NCBI GenBank assembly: GCA_963743285.1
Contig: CAVUPF010000009.1
Coordinates: 110,980 to 174,979 of the forward strand
Reading direction: 5' to 3'
From: CAVUPF01 sp963743285
GTDB lineage: Bacteria > Actinomycetota > Thermoleophilia > Solirubrobacterales > 70-9
DNA: 64,000 bases
Positions 8,987-17,792 of this stretch are shown piece by piece. The position numbers and the translations under genes were made by a program. Each line of letters starts with the position of its first letter. Within the stretch, counting starts at the first letter, position 1. Under the pieces are notes generated by a model, which worked only from the letters and a program-made list of their open reading frames with translations, was not told the origin of the DNA and made no database searches.

Positions 8987-9378
8987 AGGTCGGGGCCTAT
9001 GAGGGACCGCGGGAGCGACTCTTCGCCGCGCGCGGCGCCGCCCAGGCGGAGGCCAACGAGGCGGGCGCGATCCTCACCGTGACCGAAGAGCTGATCGGCG
9101 CGCTGATCGACCGCAACGAGCTGGCGCCGGAGGCGATGGTCAGCTGCCTGTTCACGACCACCGACGACCTCGACGCCGAGTTTCCCGCCCTCGCCGCCCG
9201 CAACCTCGGCCTCGACTCGGTGCCGCTGCTCTGCGCCCGGGAGATCGGTGTCCCGGGGGCGATGCCGCGCGTGGTCCGCGTGATGGTCCATTTCTACGCG
9301 CCGATCGGGCACACGCCGGCGCACGTCTACCTCGGCGAGGCGAAGAAGCTGCGCGCCGACCTCGAATCCGCCCAGTAG
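8983..9378 (+). CDS. aroH: Chorismate mutase, AroH class
   Basis: 131 residues, matching the monofunctional trimeric AroH fold (not the helical AroQ fold). It converts chorismate to prephenate for phenylalanine and tyrosine. Supporting stretches are ANEAGAILTVTEELIGALI, SCLFTTTDDLDAEFPA, and the active-site segment LLCAREIGVPGAMPRVVRV ending in GHTPAHVYLGEAKKLRADL. It starts at an ATG overlapping the rluB stop and heads a run of aromatic amino acid genes (hisC, DAHP synthase, tyrA, aroA). Confidence 0.94.
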   Translation: MKVGAYEGPRERLFAARGAAQAEANEAGAILTVTEELIGALIDRNELAPEAMVSCLFTTTDDLDAEFPALAARNLGLDSVPLLCAREIGVPGAMPRVVRVMVHFYAPIGHTPAHVYLGEAKKLRADLESAQ

Positions 9379-9402
9379 GCGGCGCTCCGTCACAATCGGC
9401 GG

Positions 9403-10500
9403 ATGACCGTCACCTTCGCCGAGAAGCTCGCCCGCATCCCCGGCTATCAGGCCGGGGTGCCGAAAGGGCGCTCGCCGGAGTCGATCGCTTCCGGCGGCAT
9501 CGCCCAGCTCGCCTCCAACGAGTCGCCGTTCCCGCCCCACCCCGAGGTGATCGAGGCGATCGTGGCGGCCACCGCTGCGATGAACCGCTACCCGGACCCC
9601 GAGGCGACACTGCTGCGGGGCCGGATCGCCGAGCGTTTCGAGGTCGAGCCGGGGCGAATCGTGGTCGGCAACGGCTCCTGCGAGATCCTGCTCGCCGCCG
9701 CCGCGGCGCTCTGTGAGCCCGGCGACGAGATCCTCTACGCCTGGCCGTCCTTCTCGATGTACCCCTACCTGCCGGCGCTGACCGGAGCACGCGAGGTCCG
9801 CGTGGCGCTGGCCGACGGCGACGCCCACGACCTCGGCGCGATGGCCGCCGAGGTGACCGCCGCCACCCAGCTGCTTTTGGTCTGCAACCCCAACAACCCG
9901 ACCGGCACGCACCTGCCGGCCGCCGAAATCGCCGCCTTTTGCGAGCGGGTCCCCCCCCACGTGACCGTCGTCCTCGACGAGGCCTACGTCGAGTTCCAAA
10001 CCGACGATGACCCCGACGCGACCGTCGACCTTCTCGCCGCGTTCCCCAACCTGGTGATCCTGCGCACCTTCAGTAAGTGCTACGGCCTCGCCGGGCTCCG
10101 GGTTGGCTATGCGATCGGCTCGACCAAGTTCCGCGCCGCCGTCGACGCGGTGCGCCAGCCGTTCAGCGTCAACGCCCTGGCCCAGGCAGCCGGCGCCGAG
10201 GCGATCCTGCACCAAGACGACGTCGCCCGCCGCGTCGCGGGCACGATCGCCGAGCGCCTCCGGGTCGGCGAGGCGCTCGGCGAGCTGGGCCTCCCCCTGG
10301 CCGAGAGCCAGGCCAACTTTGCCTGGGTCCAGCTCGGCGATGTCGAGGAGGAGGCGAGGCTCATTAGGGGCCTCGCCGAGCACCGGATCGCGGTCCGGCC
10401 GGGCAGCGCCCTGGGAGGCCCCGGCCACCTCCGCGTCACCTTCGGCACCGCCGCCGAGGACGACCGTTTCCTTGCCGCCCTCGGCGAGCTGCTGGGCTGA
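9403..10500 (+). CDS. hisC: Histidinol-phosphate/aromatic aminotransferase
   Basis: 365-residue fold type I PLP aminotransferase. It has VCNPNNPTGTHLP, the PLP lysine in LRTFSKCYGLAGLRVGYAIG, and the C-terminal arginine region HLRVTFG. By sequence it is HisC-like. By position, between chorismate mutase, DAHP synthase and prephenate dehydrogenase, it probably serves phenylalanine/tyrosine transamination, as HisC does in other gram-positives; that assignment is inference. A CACAAT box lies 6 bases before the ATG (9391-9396), a weaker version of the leaderless promoters seen elsewhere. Confidence 0.9.
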   Translation: MTVTFAEKLARIPGYQAGVPKGRSPESIASGGIAQLASNESPFPPHPEVIEAIVAATAAMNRYPDPEATLLRGRIAERFEVEPGRIVVGNGSCEILLAAAAALCEPGDEILYAWPSFSMYPYLPALTGAREVRVALADGDAHDLGAMAAEVTAATQLLLVCNPNNPTGTHLPAAEIAAFCERVPPHVTVVLDEAYVEFQTDDDPDATVDLLAAFPNLVILRTFSKCYGLAGLRVGYAIGSTKFRAAVDAVRQPFSVNALAQAAGAEAILHQDDVARRVAGTIAERLRVGEALGELGLPLAESQANFAWVQLGDVEEEARLIRGLAEHRIAVRPGSALGGPGHLRVTFGTAAEDDRFLAALGELLG

Positions 10501-10512
10501 GGGGCCCCGCCG

Positions 10513-10543
10513 CCTAAAGTTAAGCCGGAACTTCCGGCTTTAG
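10513..10543 (+). promoter_or_regulatory. Nested dyad over the DAHP synthase promoter
   Basis: The outer arms CCTAAAG (10513-10519) and CTTTAGG (10537-10543) enclose a tighter inverted repeat AAGCCGGAA-C-TTCCGGCTT (10522-10540). A -10-like TAGGAT (10541-10546) overlaps the right arm. The dyad sits where the -35/-10 spacer should be and lacks a T-run, so an operator is more likely than a terminator. Confidence 0.45.
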
Positions 10544-10569
10544 GATCAGGAAAGGCAGCGGCGGGCCAG

Positions 10570-11655
10570 ATGGCGATCGGAACGAACGAAGAGCAGACGC
10601 GGGACCGTGTCCGCGACCGGCGGATCGACCGAGTCGTCGAGCTGGTGGCGCCGGCGACGCTGCTCGGCGAGCTGGCGCTGGGCGAGGAGCGCTCGGCGGT
10701 GGTGGTGCGCGGGCGCCAGGAAGTGATCGCCACCCTCGACCGCAGCGACGACCGCCTGCTGATCATCGTCGGCCCCTGCAGCGTCCACGACACCGCGGCG
10801 GCGCTTGACTACGCCCGGCACCTCAGCGAGAAGGCGCGGGAGCTGCGCGAGGACCTGCTGATCGCGATGCGCGTCTACTTCGAGAAGCCGCGTACGACGA
10901 CCGGCTGGAAGGGCCTGATCAACGATCCCCACCTCGACGGCTCCGGCGATGTCAACGCGGGGCTGCGGATGGCGCGGGAGCTGCTGCTCGAGGTGCTCGA
11001 CCTCGGGCTGCCGGCAGGTTGTGAGTTCCTCGACCCGATCACGCCGCAGTACATCTCCGACGCGGTCGCCTGGGGGGCGATCGGCGCCCGCACCGCCGAG
11101 AGCCAGATCCACCGCCAGCTCGGCTCCGGCCTCTCGATGCCGATCGGCTTCAAGAACCGCACCGACGGCAACATCCAGGTTGCGGTCGACGCGGTGCGCG
11201 CCGCGGCGGTGCCGCATGCCTTCGCGGGCATCGATGACCGCGGCGCGCCGGCGATCCTGCACACGACCGGCAACCCGGACGGCCATGTCATCCTGCGCGG
11301 TGGCCGCGGCGCTCCCAACCACGGCGTCGAGGGCGTCGAGGGGGCACTCGCGATGCTGCATGCCGCCGGCCTGCCGGAGCGGGTCGTGATCGACGCTTCC
11401 CATGACAACAGCGGCAAGGACCCCGAGCGCCAGGCGGAGGCGGCCGGCGAGATCGCCGCCCAGGTCGCCGACGGCAGTGAGGAGATCGTCGGGGTCATGC
11501 TCGAGTCCTTCCTGGTCGGGGGTCGCCAGGAGCTTCAGGACGGCGCCGCGCTGACCTACGGACAGTCGATCACCGATGCCTGCATGGACTGGGAGAGGAC
11601 CGTCTCGGTGCTCGATCGACTGGCCGAGGCCGTGCGGGCGCGGCGTCAGGGATGA
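10570..11655 (+). CDS. aroF: 3-deoxy-7-phosphoheptulonate synthase, class I (AroF/G/H type)
   Basis: 361 residues. It catalyses the first step of the shikimate pathway (PEP plus erythrose 4-phosphate to DAHP). The class I signatures are LLIIVGPCSVHD, MRVYFEKPRTTTGWKG, FLDPITPQY and the metal site VIDASHDNSGKD. Actinobacteria more often carry the plant-like class II enzyme, so the class I type is worth noting. In class I enzymes feedback inhibition by Phe, Tyr or Trp depends on residues I cannot assign safely. A 23-base leader follows the putative -10. The stop overlaps the tyrA start (ATGA). Confidence 0.93.
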   Translation: MAIGTNEEQTRDRVRDRRIDRVVELVAPATLLGELALGEERSAVVVRGRQEVIATLDRSDDRLLIIVGPCSVHDTAAALDYARHLSEKARELREDLLIAMRVYFEKPRTTTGWKGLINDPHLDGSGDVNAGLRMARELLLEVLDLGLPAGCEFLDPITPQYISDAVAWGAIGARTAESQIHRQLGSGLSMPIGFKNRTDGNIQVAVDAVRAAAVPHAFAGIDDRGAPAILHTTGNPDGHVILRGGRGAPNHGVEGVEGALAMLHAAGLPERVVIDASHDNSGKDPERQAEAAGEIAAQVADGSEEIVGVMLESFLVGGRQELQDGAALTYGQSITDACMDWERTVSVLDRLAEAVRARRQG

Positions 11656-12740
11656 GGATCGCGGTCCTCGGGGTGGGCTTGATCGGGGGCTCGATCGGGC
11701 TTGCTGCGCGGCAGCGGCTGGGCGCCGCGGTGGTTGGCTATGACCCCGACCGCACGGCCCTGGATCGCGCCGTCGACGCCGCGGTGGTCGACCGTCCCGC
11801 CGTCTCGGTGGCGGAAGCCTGCAAGGGCGCCGATCTGGTCTTCTGCGCGGCCCCGGTGGCGGCCCTCGCCGAGCTGGCCGGCGCCGCCCTCGATTGCTCC
11901 GGCCCGGACACGGTCATCACCGACGTCGGCTCGACCAAGCGCGAGATCGTCGCGGCGCTGGGCGCCGAGGAGCGCTTCATCGGCGGCCATCCGTTGGCCG
12001 GCGCCGAGACTGCCGGGGTCGGTAACGCGCGGGCCGAGCTCTTTGAGGGGGCGCGCTGGTACCTGACGCCGACCGATCGCTCCGGCGGGCTCCTCTACGA
12101 CCGCCTGCAGCGGACGATCGCCGGCCTCGGCGCCCGTCCGCAGGCGATCGATGCCGATCACCACGACCGCCTCATGGCGACGGTCAGCCACCTGCCCCAC
12201 GCGCTCGCCAACGTCCTGGTCAGGCAGGCCGCGGCCGAGCTGAGCGGCGACTCCGAGCGGATTTCGGTCGAGGTCGGTCCCAGCTTTCGCGACATGACCC
12301 GGGTCGCCGGCTCCAACCCGGCGATCTGGGGGGACATCTTCTCCAGTAACCGCGAGGCGCTGGCCGCGGCGCTTGACGCGGTCACAGAGCGGCTGCGCGA
12401 GGCATCGGCGCTGATCCGCGGCGGCGACCGCGAGGCGCTCGCCGCCTGGCACGCGGCAGCCGCAGAGGACCGGCGGGCGCTGCTGGAGGCCGAGCACGCG
12501 GCGGGGCCGCTGCGCGAGCTGCGGGTCATCGTCGCCAACCGGCCGGGAGCGGTCGCCGAGCTGGCGCTGGCGCTCGGTGAGGCCGGGGTCAACATCGAGG
12601 ACATGGCCCTGTATCCGGCCCCGGACATGAGCTCGGGCGCGGTCTCCCTCTGGGTGGCCGGTGAGGAGCAGGCGCAGCGCGCCGTCGGCCTGGTCGGGGA
12701 GCTGGGCCACACGGTCACGGTGCTCGGCGCCGCGGAGTAG
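11652..12740 (+). CDS. tyrA: Prephenate dehydrogenase with C-terminal ACT domain
   Basis: 362 residues. Rossmann motif GVGLIGGSIGLAAR at 7-20, substrate-site GGHPLAGAETAG, and the catalytic histidine in MATVSHLPHALAN. Residues ~288-360 form an ACT domain (LRELRVIVANRPGAVAELAL), so feedback inhibition by tyrosine is likely, as in other ACT-fused TyrA. It is translated from an ATG overlapping the DAHP synthase stop. Confidence 0.93.
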   Translation: MRIAVLGVGLIGGSIGLAARQRLGAAVVGYDPDRTALDRAVDAAVVDRPAVSVAEACKGADLVFCAAPVAALAELAGAALDCSGPDTVITDVGSTKREIVAALGAEERFIGGHPLAGAETAGVGNARAELFEGARWYLTPTDRSGGLLYDRLQRTIAGLGARPQAIDADHHDRLMATVSHLPHALANVLVRQAAAELSGDSERISVEVGPSFRDMTRVAGSNPAIWGDIFSSNREALAAALDAVTERLREASALIRGGDREALAAWHAAAAEDRRALLEAEHAAGPLRELRVIVANRPGAVAELALALGEAGVNIEDMALYPAPDMSSGAVSLWVAGEEQAQRAVGLVGELGHTVTVLGAAE

Positions 12741-12744
12741 GCCG

Positions 12745-14043
12745 ATGGCGAGCCGCCGCTTTGATCCCTCCGGCCCGCTGCGCGGGACGTTGCGCCCGCC
12801 CTCCGATAAGTCGGTCTCCCACCGCGCGGCGCTGATCGCGGCGATGGGGGACGGCGAGACGGCGATCGATGGCTACCTCGACTCGGCCGACACCCGCTCG
12901 ACCCTGGCCGCGGTCGCCGCGCTCGGCGCCGAGGTGAAGGGCGCCTCGTCGAGCGCCGTCGAGCCAACCCTGCGCATCCGCGGCGTCGGCCTGCGCGGCG
13001 CCGCCCCGGCAAGCATCGACGCCGGCAACGCCGGCACCCTGCTGCGGCTGCTGCCGGGCTGGCTCGCCGGGCAGGAGGCGGGAGCCTGGACTCTGGACGG
13101 CGATGACTCGATCCGGCGGCGGCCGGTCGACCGGATCGTCGAGCCACTGCGGGCGATGGGCGCTCGGCTGCGCTGCCGCGAGGGCCGCCTGGCGCCGCTG
13201 GAGATCGAGGGCGCCCCGCTGCGCGGCATCGCCTACGAGCTGCCGGTGCCCAGCGCCCAGGTCAAGTCCTGCCTGATCTTCGCCGGGCTCTTGGCCGAGG
13301 GCGAGACCCGGGTGACGGAGCCGCTGAGGACCCGCGACCACACCGAGCGGATGCTCGCTGCGGCTGGAGCCGAAATCGAGCGCCGCGGCGATGTGGTCAG
13401 CGTCCGCGCGGCCGCGCGTCTGCTGGCGGGCGAGATCGTCGTCCCGGCCGACTTCTCCTCGGCCGCCTTCTTGCTCGTCGCGGCGCTGCTCGTGCCCGGC
13501 AGCGAGATCGCCCTGACCGGCGTCGGGCTCAACCCGACCCGGACCGGGCTGCTTGCGGTCCTCGCGAGGATGGGGGCCGAGATCGAGGTCGAGGTCACCG
13601 GCGAGCGCGGCGGCGAGCCGATCGGCCAGCTCCGCGCCCGCTCGGCTGAGCTGCGCGGCACCGAGGTCGGCGGCGCCGAGGTGGCGCTGGCGATCGACGA
13701 GCTGCCCCTGCTCGCCCTCGCCGCCTGCTTTGCCGAGGGGACGACGAGGATCCGCGACGCCGGCGAGCTGCGGCGCAAGGAGTCCGATCGGATCGCCACG
13801 GTCAGCGAGGCACTGGGCGCGCTCGGCGGCCGGGTCGAGGCGGTCGGGGACGGGATCGCGGTCGAGGGCAGCGGCGGCCTGCGCGGCGGGGCGATCCGCT
13901 CCCACGGCGATCACCGCATCGCGATGCTGGGGGCGATCGCCGGCCTCGCCTCGCGCCAGGGGGTCGAGGTCGACGGGATCGACGCCGTCGCGGTCAGCTA
14001 TCCGGGCTTCGAGGCAGACCTCGCCGCGCTGTCAAGTCACTGA
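12745..14043 (+). CDS. aroA: 3-phosphoshikimate 1-carboxyvinyltransferase (EPSP synthase)
   Basis: 432 residues. DKSVSHRA at 21-28 is the substrate-binding N-terminal motif. GNAGTLLRLLPGWLAG carries the region equivalent to the LFLGNAGTA motif, and the C-terminal RRKESDRI and DHRIAMLGAI motifs are intact. The ATG at 12745 lies 4 bases after the tyrA stop. The motif GNAGTLLRL lacks the Gly-Thr-Ala-Met-Arg-Pro helix of class I plant/E. coli enzymes, so it may behave as a divergent class; this is only a reading of the motif. Confidence 0.93.
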   Translation: MASRRFDPSGPLRGTLRPPSDKSVSHRAALIAAMGDGETAIDGYLDSADTRSTLAAVAALGAEVKGASSSAVEPTLRIRGVGLRGAAPASIDAGNAGTLLRLLPGWLAGQEAGAWTLDGDDSIRRRPVDRIVEPLRAMGARLRCREGRLAPLEIEGAPLRGIAYELPVPSAQVKSCLIFAGLLAEGETRVTEPLRTRDHTERMLAAAGAEIERRGDVVSVRAAARLLAGEIVVPADFSSAAFLLVAALLVPGSEIALTGVGLNPTRTGLLAVLARMGAEIEVEVTGERGGEPIGQLRARSAELRGTEVGGAEVALAIDELPLLALAACFAEGTTRIRDAGELRRKESDRIATVSEALGALGGRVEAVGDGIAVEGSGGLRGGAIRSHGDHRIAMLGAIAGLASRQGVEVDGIDAVAVSYPGFEADLAALSSH

Positions 14044-14049
14044 CGCCCG

Positions 14050-14055
14050 TACGCT
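14050..14055 (+). promoter_or_regulatory. -10 box of cmk, leaderless type
   Basis: TACGCT, then 6 bases, then the cmk ATG at 14062. No Shine-Dalgarno. Confidence 0.5.
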
Positions 14056-14061
14056 GGCACC

Positions 14062-14700
14062 ATGGTGATCGCGATCGACGGGCCCGCCGGGGCCGGCAAG
14101 TCCTCCGTGGCCAGCGGCGTCGCCACGGCGCTCGGCTTCACCTACCTCGACTCGGGGGCGATGTACCGCTGCTTGGCGCTGGCCGGGATCGAGCGTGGCG
14201 CCGACCTGGATGACGCCGCGGCGATGACCGCGATCGCCCAGGGCCTGGAGATCGAGTTCGAGGCCGGGGGGGTGCGGCTCGGCGGGCGTGACGTCTCTGT
14301 CGCGATCCGCGAGCCCGGCGTCGGCCTCGCCGCCTCACGCGCCGCCGTCCATCCGACGGTGAGGGAGGCGATGGTCACCCACCAGCGCGAGCTGATCGCC
14401 GCCGGCCGCTACGTCGTCGAGGGCCGTGACATCGGCACCGTGGTCAGCCCGGACTCGCCGCTGAAGGTCTTCCTCACCGCCTCCGAGCAGCAGCGGGCCC
14501 GGCGCCGCGCGGCGCAGAGCGGCGAGGAGCCTGGCGAGGTGCTGCTCGCCCAGCGGGAGCGGGATCGGCGCGACGCCGAGCGCGAGCACGGCGCCCTGCG
14601 CGCCGCCGAGGACGCGGTGCGGATCGATACCACCGCCCTGGCGCTGGCCGAGGCGATCGCGCTGGTGGTCGAGCTGGCGCGGGAGCGAGGCCTGGCATGA
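14062..14700 (+). CDS. cmk: Cytidylate kinase
   Basis: 212 residues. Phosphorylates CMP/dCMP using ATP. P-loop DGPAGAGKSS at 6-15, FTYLDSGAMYR (NMP site), VEGRDIGTVV and the lid arginines QQRARRRAAQ near residue 140. It overlaps der by ATGA (14697-14700); the cmk-der pair is a conserved actinobacterial unit. Confidence 0.95.
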   Translation: MVIAIDGPAGAGKSSVASGVATALGFTYLDSGAMYRCLALAGIERGADLDDAAAMTAIAQGLEIEFEAGGVRLGGRDVSVAIREPGVGLAASRAAVHPTVREAMVTHQRELIAAGRYVVEGRDIGTVVSPDSPLKVFLTASEQQRARRRAAQSGEEPGEVLLAQRERDRRDAEREHGALRAAEDAVRIDTTALALAEAIALVVELARERGLA

Positions 14701-16013
14701 GTGCCCAGCCCCCGACCGTCGCCGTGGTCGGCTTCCCCAACGTCGGCAAGAGCACTCTGGTCAACCGCCTGGTTGGCGGCAGCGAGGCGGTGACCGCGGC
14801 CGAGCCGGGCGTCACCCGCGACCGCAAGCGCCTCGCCTGCGATTGGAACGGCGTCGCCTTTGAGCTTGTCGACACCGGGGGGATCGACCTCAATGATGAG
14901 GCCGAGCTGGCCCGCGACGTGCAGCGCCAGGCGCAGCTCGCGATCACCGAGGCAGACGCCGTGATGATGGTCGTCGATGCGCGTGCCGGGCTGCGCGCCG
15001 GCGACGCCGAGCTGGCGAAGACCCTGCGCGGCGGCGATCCACCGGTCGTGGTCGTCGCCAACAAGTCAGACCGGCCCGGCGAGGCCCACCTCAGCGCCGA
15101 GTTCCACAAGCTCGGTCTCGGCGAGCCGCTGGCCGTCTCGGCCACCCACGGACTCGGCACCGGGGACCTGCTCGACCGCGTGGTCGAGCTGCTGGGCAAG
15201 CGCCCCGACCGCCCACCCCTTGACGAGGCGACCCGGGTCGCGGTGATCGGCCGCCCCAACGTCGGCAAGTCCTCGCTGATCAACGCCTTCCTCGGCGCCG
15301 ATCGGGTGATCGTCTCCGGGCGGGCGGGAACCACCCGCGACGCGATCGACACCGAGCTGGAGCTCGAGGGGCGGCGGGTCGTGCTGGTCGACACCGCCGG
15401 TCTGCGCCGCCGCTCGAAGATCCCGGGCAGCGTCGAGTACTACGCGCAGTTGCGCTCCGAGCGCGCGGTCGAGCGCGCCGACGTGGCGCTGGTCGTCTGC
15501 GACGCCGTCGAGGGCCTCACCGCCGAGGACGTGCGCGTCGCCGAGCTGGCGATGCGTGCCGGCTGCGCCACCCTGTTGGCGATGAACAAGTGGGATGAGA
15601 GCCGCACCGATATCGACGACGCCCGCGCTCGCGCCGAGCGCAAGCTGAGGCTGCGTCCGGCCGTCGTCACCTGCTCGGCACTGCGCGGGCGCAACGTCGG
15701 TCGCCTGCTGCCACGGGCGCTGGAGCTGGCCGACCGTGCCGCCGAGCGGATCCCGACGCCGGAGCTGAACCGCGTCCTCGCCGAGGTCATCGCCAGGACG
15801 CCGCCGCCATCGCGACGCGGACGGCGCCTGCGCCTCTACTACGCGGCGCAGGTGGGCGAGCGGCCGCCGCGGATCGCGATCCAGATCAACGACCGCAAGC
15901 TGATCAGCCGGGACTGGGCCTACCACCTCGAGAACCGGATCCGCGAGGCCTACGGGATGGAGGGCGTTCCGCTGGTGATCGACTTCGTGCCCCACAGCGG
16001 CCGCCGTCGCTAG
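14697..16013 (+). CDS. der: Ribosome biogenesis GTPase Der (EngA)
   Basis: 438 residues with two tandem G domains and a C-terminal KH-like domain, which assists 50S assembly. The first G1 is GFPNVGKST at 12-20, with DTGGI as G3. The second G1 is GRPNVGKSS near residue 184, with DTAGLRRRSKI as G3 and NKWD as G4. The C-terminal domain contains RLRLYYAAQVGERPPRIAI. The stop codon TAG is also the first part of the metK -10 box. Confidence 0.96.
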   Translation: MSAQPPTVAVVGFPNVGKSTLVNRLVGGSEAVTAAEPGVTRDRKRLACDWNGVAFELVDTGGIDLNDEAELARDVQRQAQLAITEADAVMMVVDARAGLRAGDAELAKTLRGGDPPVVVVANKSDRPGEAHLSAEFHKLGLGEPLAVSATHGLGTGDLLDRVVELLGKRPDRPPLDEATRVAVIGRPNVGKSSLINAFLGADRVIVSGRAGTTRDAIDTELELEGRRVVLVDTAGLRRRSKIPGSVEYYAQLRSERAVERADVALVVCDAVEGLTAEDVRVAELAMRAGCATLLAMNKWDESRTDIDDARARAERKLRLRPAVVTCSALRGRNVGRLLPRALELADRAAERIPTPELNRVLAEVIARTPPPSRRGRRLRLYYAAQVGERPPRIAIQINDRKLISRDWAYHLENRIREAYGMEGVPLVIDFVPHSGRRR

Positions 16014-16016
16014 GCT
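16011..16016 (+). promoter_or_regulatory. -10 box of metK, leaderless type
   Basis: TAGGCT overlapping the der stop, then 6 bases, then the metK ATG at 16023. No SAM riboswitch fits in this space. Confidence 0.55.
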
Positions 16017-16022
16017 TCGGCA

Positions 16023-17240
16023 ATGACCGAGATCAAGCCGCTCGCCGAGGGCGAGTACCTTTTCACCTCAGAGTCCGTCACCGAGGGCCACCCGGACAAG
16101 GTCTGTGACCAGATCTCCGACGGTGTCCTCGATGCGGTGATGGCCGAGGACCCCGAGGGGCGGGTCGCCTGCGAGACCCTGGTCAGCACCGGGATGGCGG
16201 TGGTCTCGGGGGAGATCTCCACCGAGATCCACCTCGACGTGCCGGAGATCGTCCGCGAGACGATCCGCGGGATCGGCTATGACCGCGGCGACTACGGCTA
16301 CCACTGCGACCACATCTCGGTCCTCGTCTCGCTCGACAAGCAGTCGCCCGACATCGCCCAGGGAGTCGATGCGGACGAGCTGCTCCTCGCCGGGGCGGGC
16401 GACCAGGGGATGATGTTCGGCTACGCGACCGATGAGACCGAGTCGCTGATGCCGATGCCGATCCAGGTCGCGCACCGGCTGGCCGAGCGACTCGCCGCGG
16501 TGCGCAAGGACGAGACGCTCCCCTACCTCGGCCCCGACGGCAAGACCCAGGTCACGGTGCGCTACGCCGACGGCCGCCCGATCGCCGTCGAGAAGCTGCT
16601 GATCTCCACCCAGCACGCGGAGGGCGTCAACTCGGAGACGACGATCAAGCCCGAGCTCTGGGAGCACGTGGTCCTGCCCGTCCTCGCCGCCGAGGTGCCC
16701 GGCCTCTTCGACGAGGGCGAGCTGCGCGAGGGCTTCCTCGTCAACCCGACCGGCAAGTTCGTGATCGGTGGCCCGGTCGGTGACGCCGGCCTGACCGGAC
16801 GCAAGATCATCGTCGACACCTACGGCGGCATGGCGCGTCACGGCGGCGGTGCCTTCTCCGGCAAGGACCCCTCCAAGGTCGACCGCTCCGCTGCCTACGC
16901 GGCCCGCCACGTCGCCAAGAACGTGGTTGCCGCCGGGCTTGCCGATCGTTGCGAGGTGCAGGTCGCCTACGCGATCGGCGTCGCCCACCCGATCTCCCTG
17001 ATGGTCGAGACCTTCGGCACCGGCAAGCTCAGCGACGCCGAGATCTCCCGCCTGGTCGAATCCGAGTTCGACCTGCGCCCGGGCGCCTTCCGCCGCGATC
17101 TCGACCTGCACCGGCCGATCTTCCAAAAGACCGCGGCTTACGGGCACTTCGGCCGCGACGAGGCTGAGTTCACCTGGGAGCTGACCGACCGGGCCGAGGC
17201 TTTGCGCGAGGCCGCCGGCCTGACCGCAGCGCCCGCCTAG
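16023..17240 (+). CDS. metK: S-adenosylmethionine synthase
   Basis: 405 residues, standard length. Makes SAM from methionine and ATP. ESVTEGHPDKVCDQISD at the N-terminus, the hexapeptide GAGDQGMMFGYA and the P-loop-like GGGAFSGKDPSKVDRS are intact, followed by FDLRPGAF near the C-terminus. It probably has its own leaderless promoter. Convergent with the PH-domain gene; both stops share CTAG at 17237-17240. Confidence 0.98.
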   Translation: MTEIKPLAEGEYLFTSESVTEGHPDKVCDQISDGVLDAVMAEDPEGRVACETLVSTGMAVVSGEISTEIHLDVPEIVRETIRGIGYDRGDYGYHCDHISVLVSLDKQSPDIAQGVDADELLLAGAGDQGMMFGYATDETESLMPMPIQVAHRLAERLAAVRKDETLPYLGPDGKTQVTVRYADGRPIAVEKLLISTQHAEGVNSETTIKPELWEHVVLPVLAAEVPGLFDEGELREGFLVNPTGKFVIGGPVGDAGLTGRKIIVDTYGGMARHGGGAFSGKDPSKVDRSAAYAARHVAKNVVAAGLADRCEVQVAYAIGVAHPISLMVETFGTGKLSDAEISRLVESEFDLRPGAFRRDLDLHRPIFQKTAAYGHFGRDEAEFTWELTDRAEALREAAGLTAAPA

Positions 17241-17755
17241 CCGGGGGGCTGAGCCTCGCCGAGGCCGTGCGATCCGGCCGCCTCGGCGCCGGTCGCCTGA
17301 TCGACCCGGTGGACGACGTCGCCGGGATCTGCGACCCCGACGAAGACGAAGTCGTAGTCATCGCTTGCCGCCGTGTCGAAGTCGACGTCGCCGATCCGCA
17401 TCACTCGCTGATAGAGGGTCTGGCGGTAGTTGACGTTCTGCACGCGCTCCAGCCGCGTCTCCTGGATCTCCCGTGCGAAGACCCCGCGGCGGATGTTGAG
17501 TCGGCGGCTGGTGATCGTGTAGGTGGTCGCCATGCGCCTGATGAAGCCGACCAGCACCGTGAGGGCGATCAGCACCAGCACGGCGAGGAAGACGGTGGCG
17601 CTGGCGCCGCCGAGCAGCTTCGCTAATACGCCGACGATCGCCGCGATCAGGATCCCTTTCAGATAGAAGCCGAAGAGCGCCCGCCAGGAGGGGTGACCCT
17701 GGAAGATAACCCGCTCTTCCGGGCTGAGGATGAGGCTCGCCACGGCGGCCAGCAT
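17237..17755 (-). CDS. PH-domain (bPH2) membrane protein
   Basis: 172 residues. It opens with VIFQGHPSWRALFGFYL, the usual start of bacterial PH-like YdbS/YdbT-type proteins, followed by two membrane helices (residues ~28-48 and ~52-70) and a bPH2 domain (TTYTITSRRLNIRRGVFAR, then RLERVQNVNYRQTLYQRVMR and GDVDFDTA). The hydrophilic tail GAEAAGSHGLGEA has no known role. Function unknown; such proteins sit in the cytoplasmic membrane. Divergent from priA. Confidence 0.8.
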   Translation of the reverse strand: MLAAVASLILSPEERVIFQGHPSWRALFGFYLKGILIAAIVGVLAKLLGGASATVFLAVLVLIALTVLVGFIRRMATTYTITSRRLNIRRGVFAREIQETRLERVQNVNYRQTLYQRVMRIGDVDFDTAASDDYDFVFVGVADPGDVVHRVDQATGAEAAGSHGLGEAQPPG

Positions 17756-17779
17756 ACCCGCGGCGTCCGCCCCTCTTCA

Positions 17780-17785
17780 TACCGT
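17780..17785 (+). promoter_or_regulatory. -10 box of priA, leaderless type
   Basis: TACCGT, 7 bases, then the priA ATG at 17793. Confidence 0.4.
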
Positions 17786-17792
17786 CAGGCCG

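Noticed and set aside
8677..10428. 583-codon open frame opposite rluB/aroH/hisC
   Set aside because: It spans three well-supported genes and has no recognisable domain.
16011..16023. SAM riboswitch before metK
   Set aside because: There are only 9 bases between der and metK.
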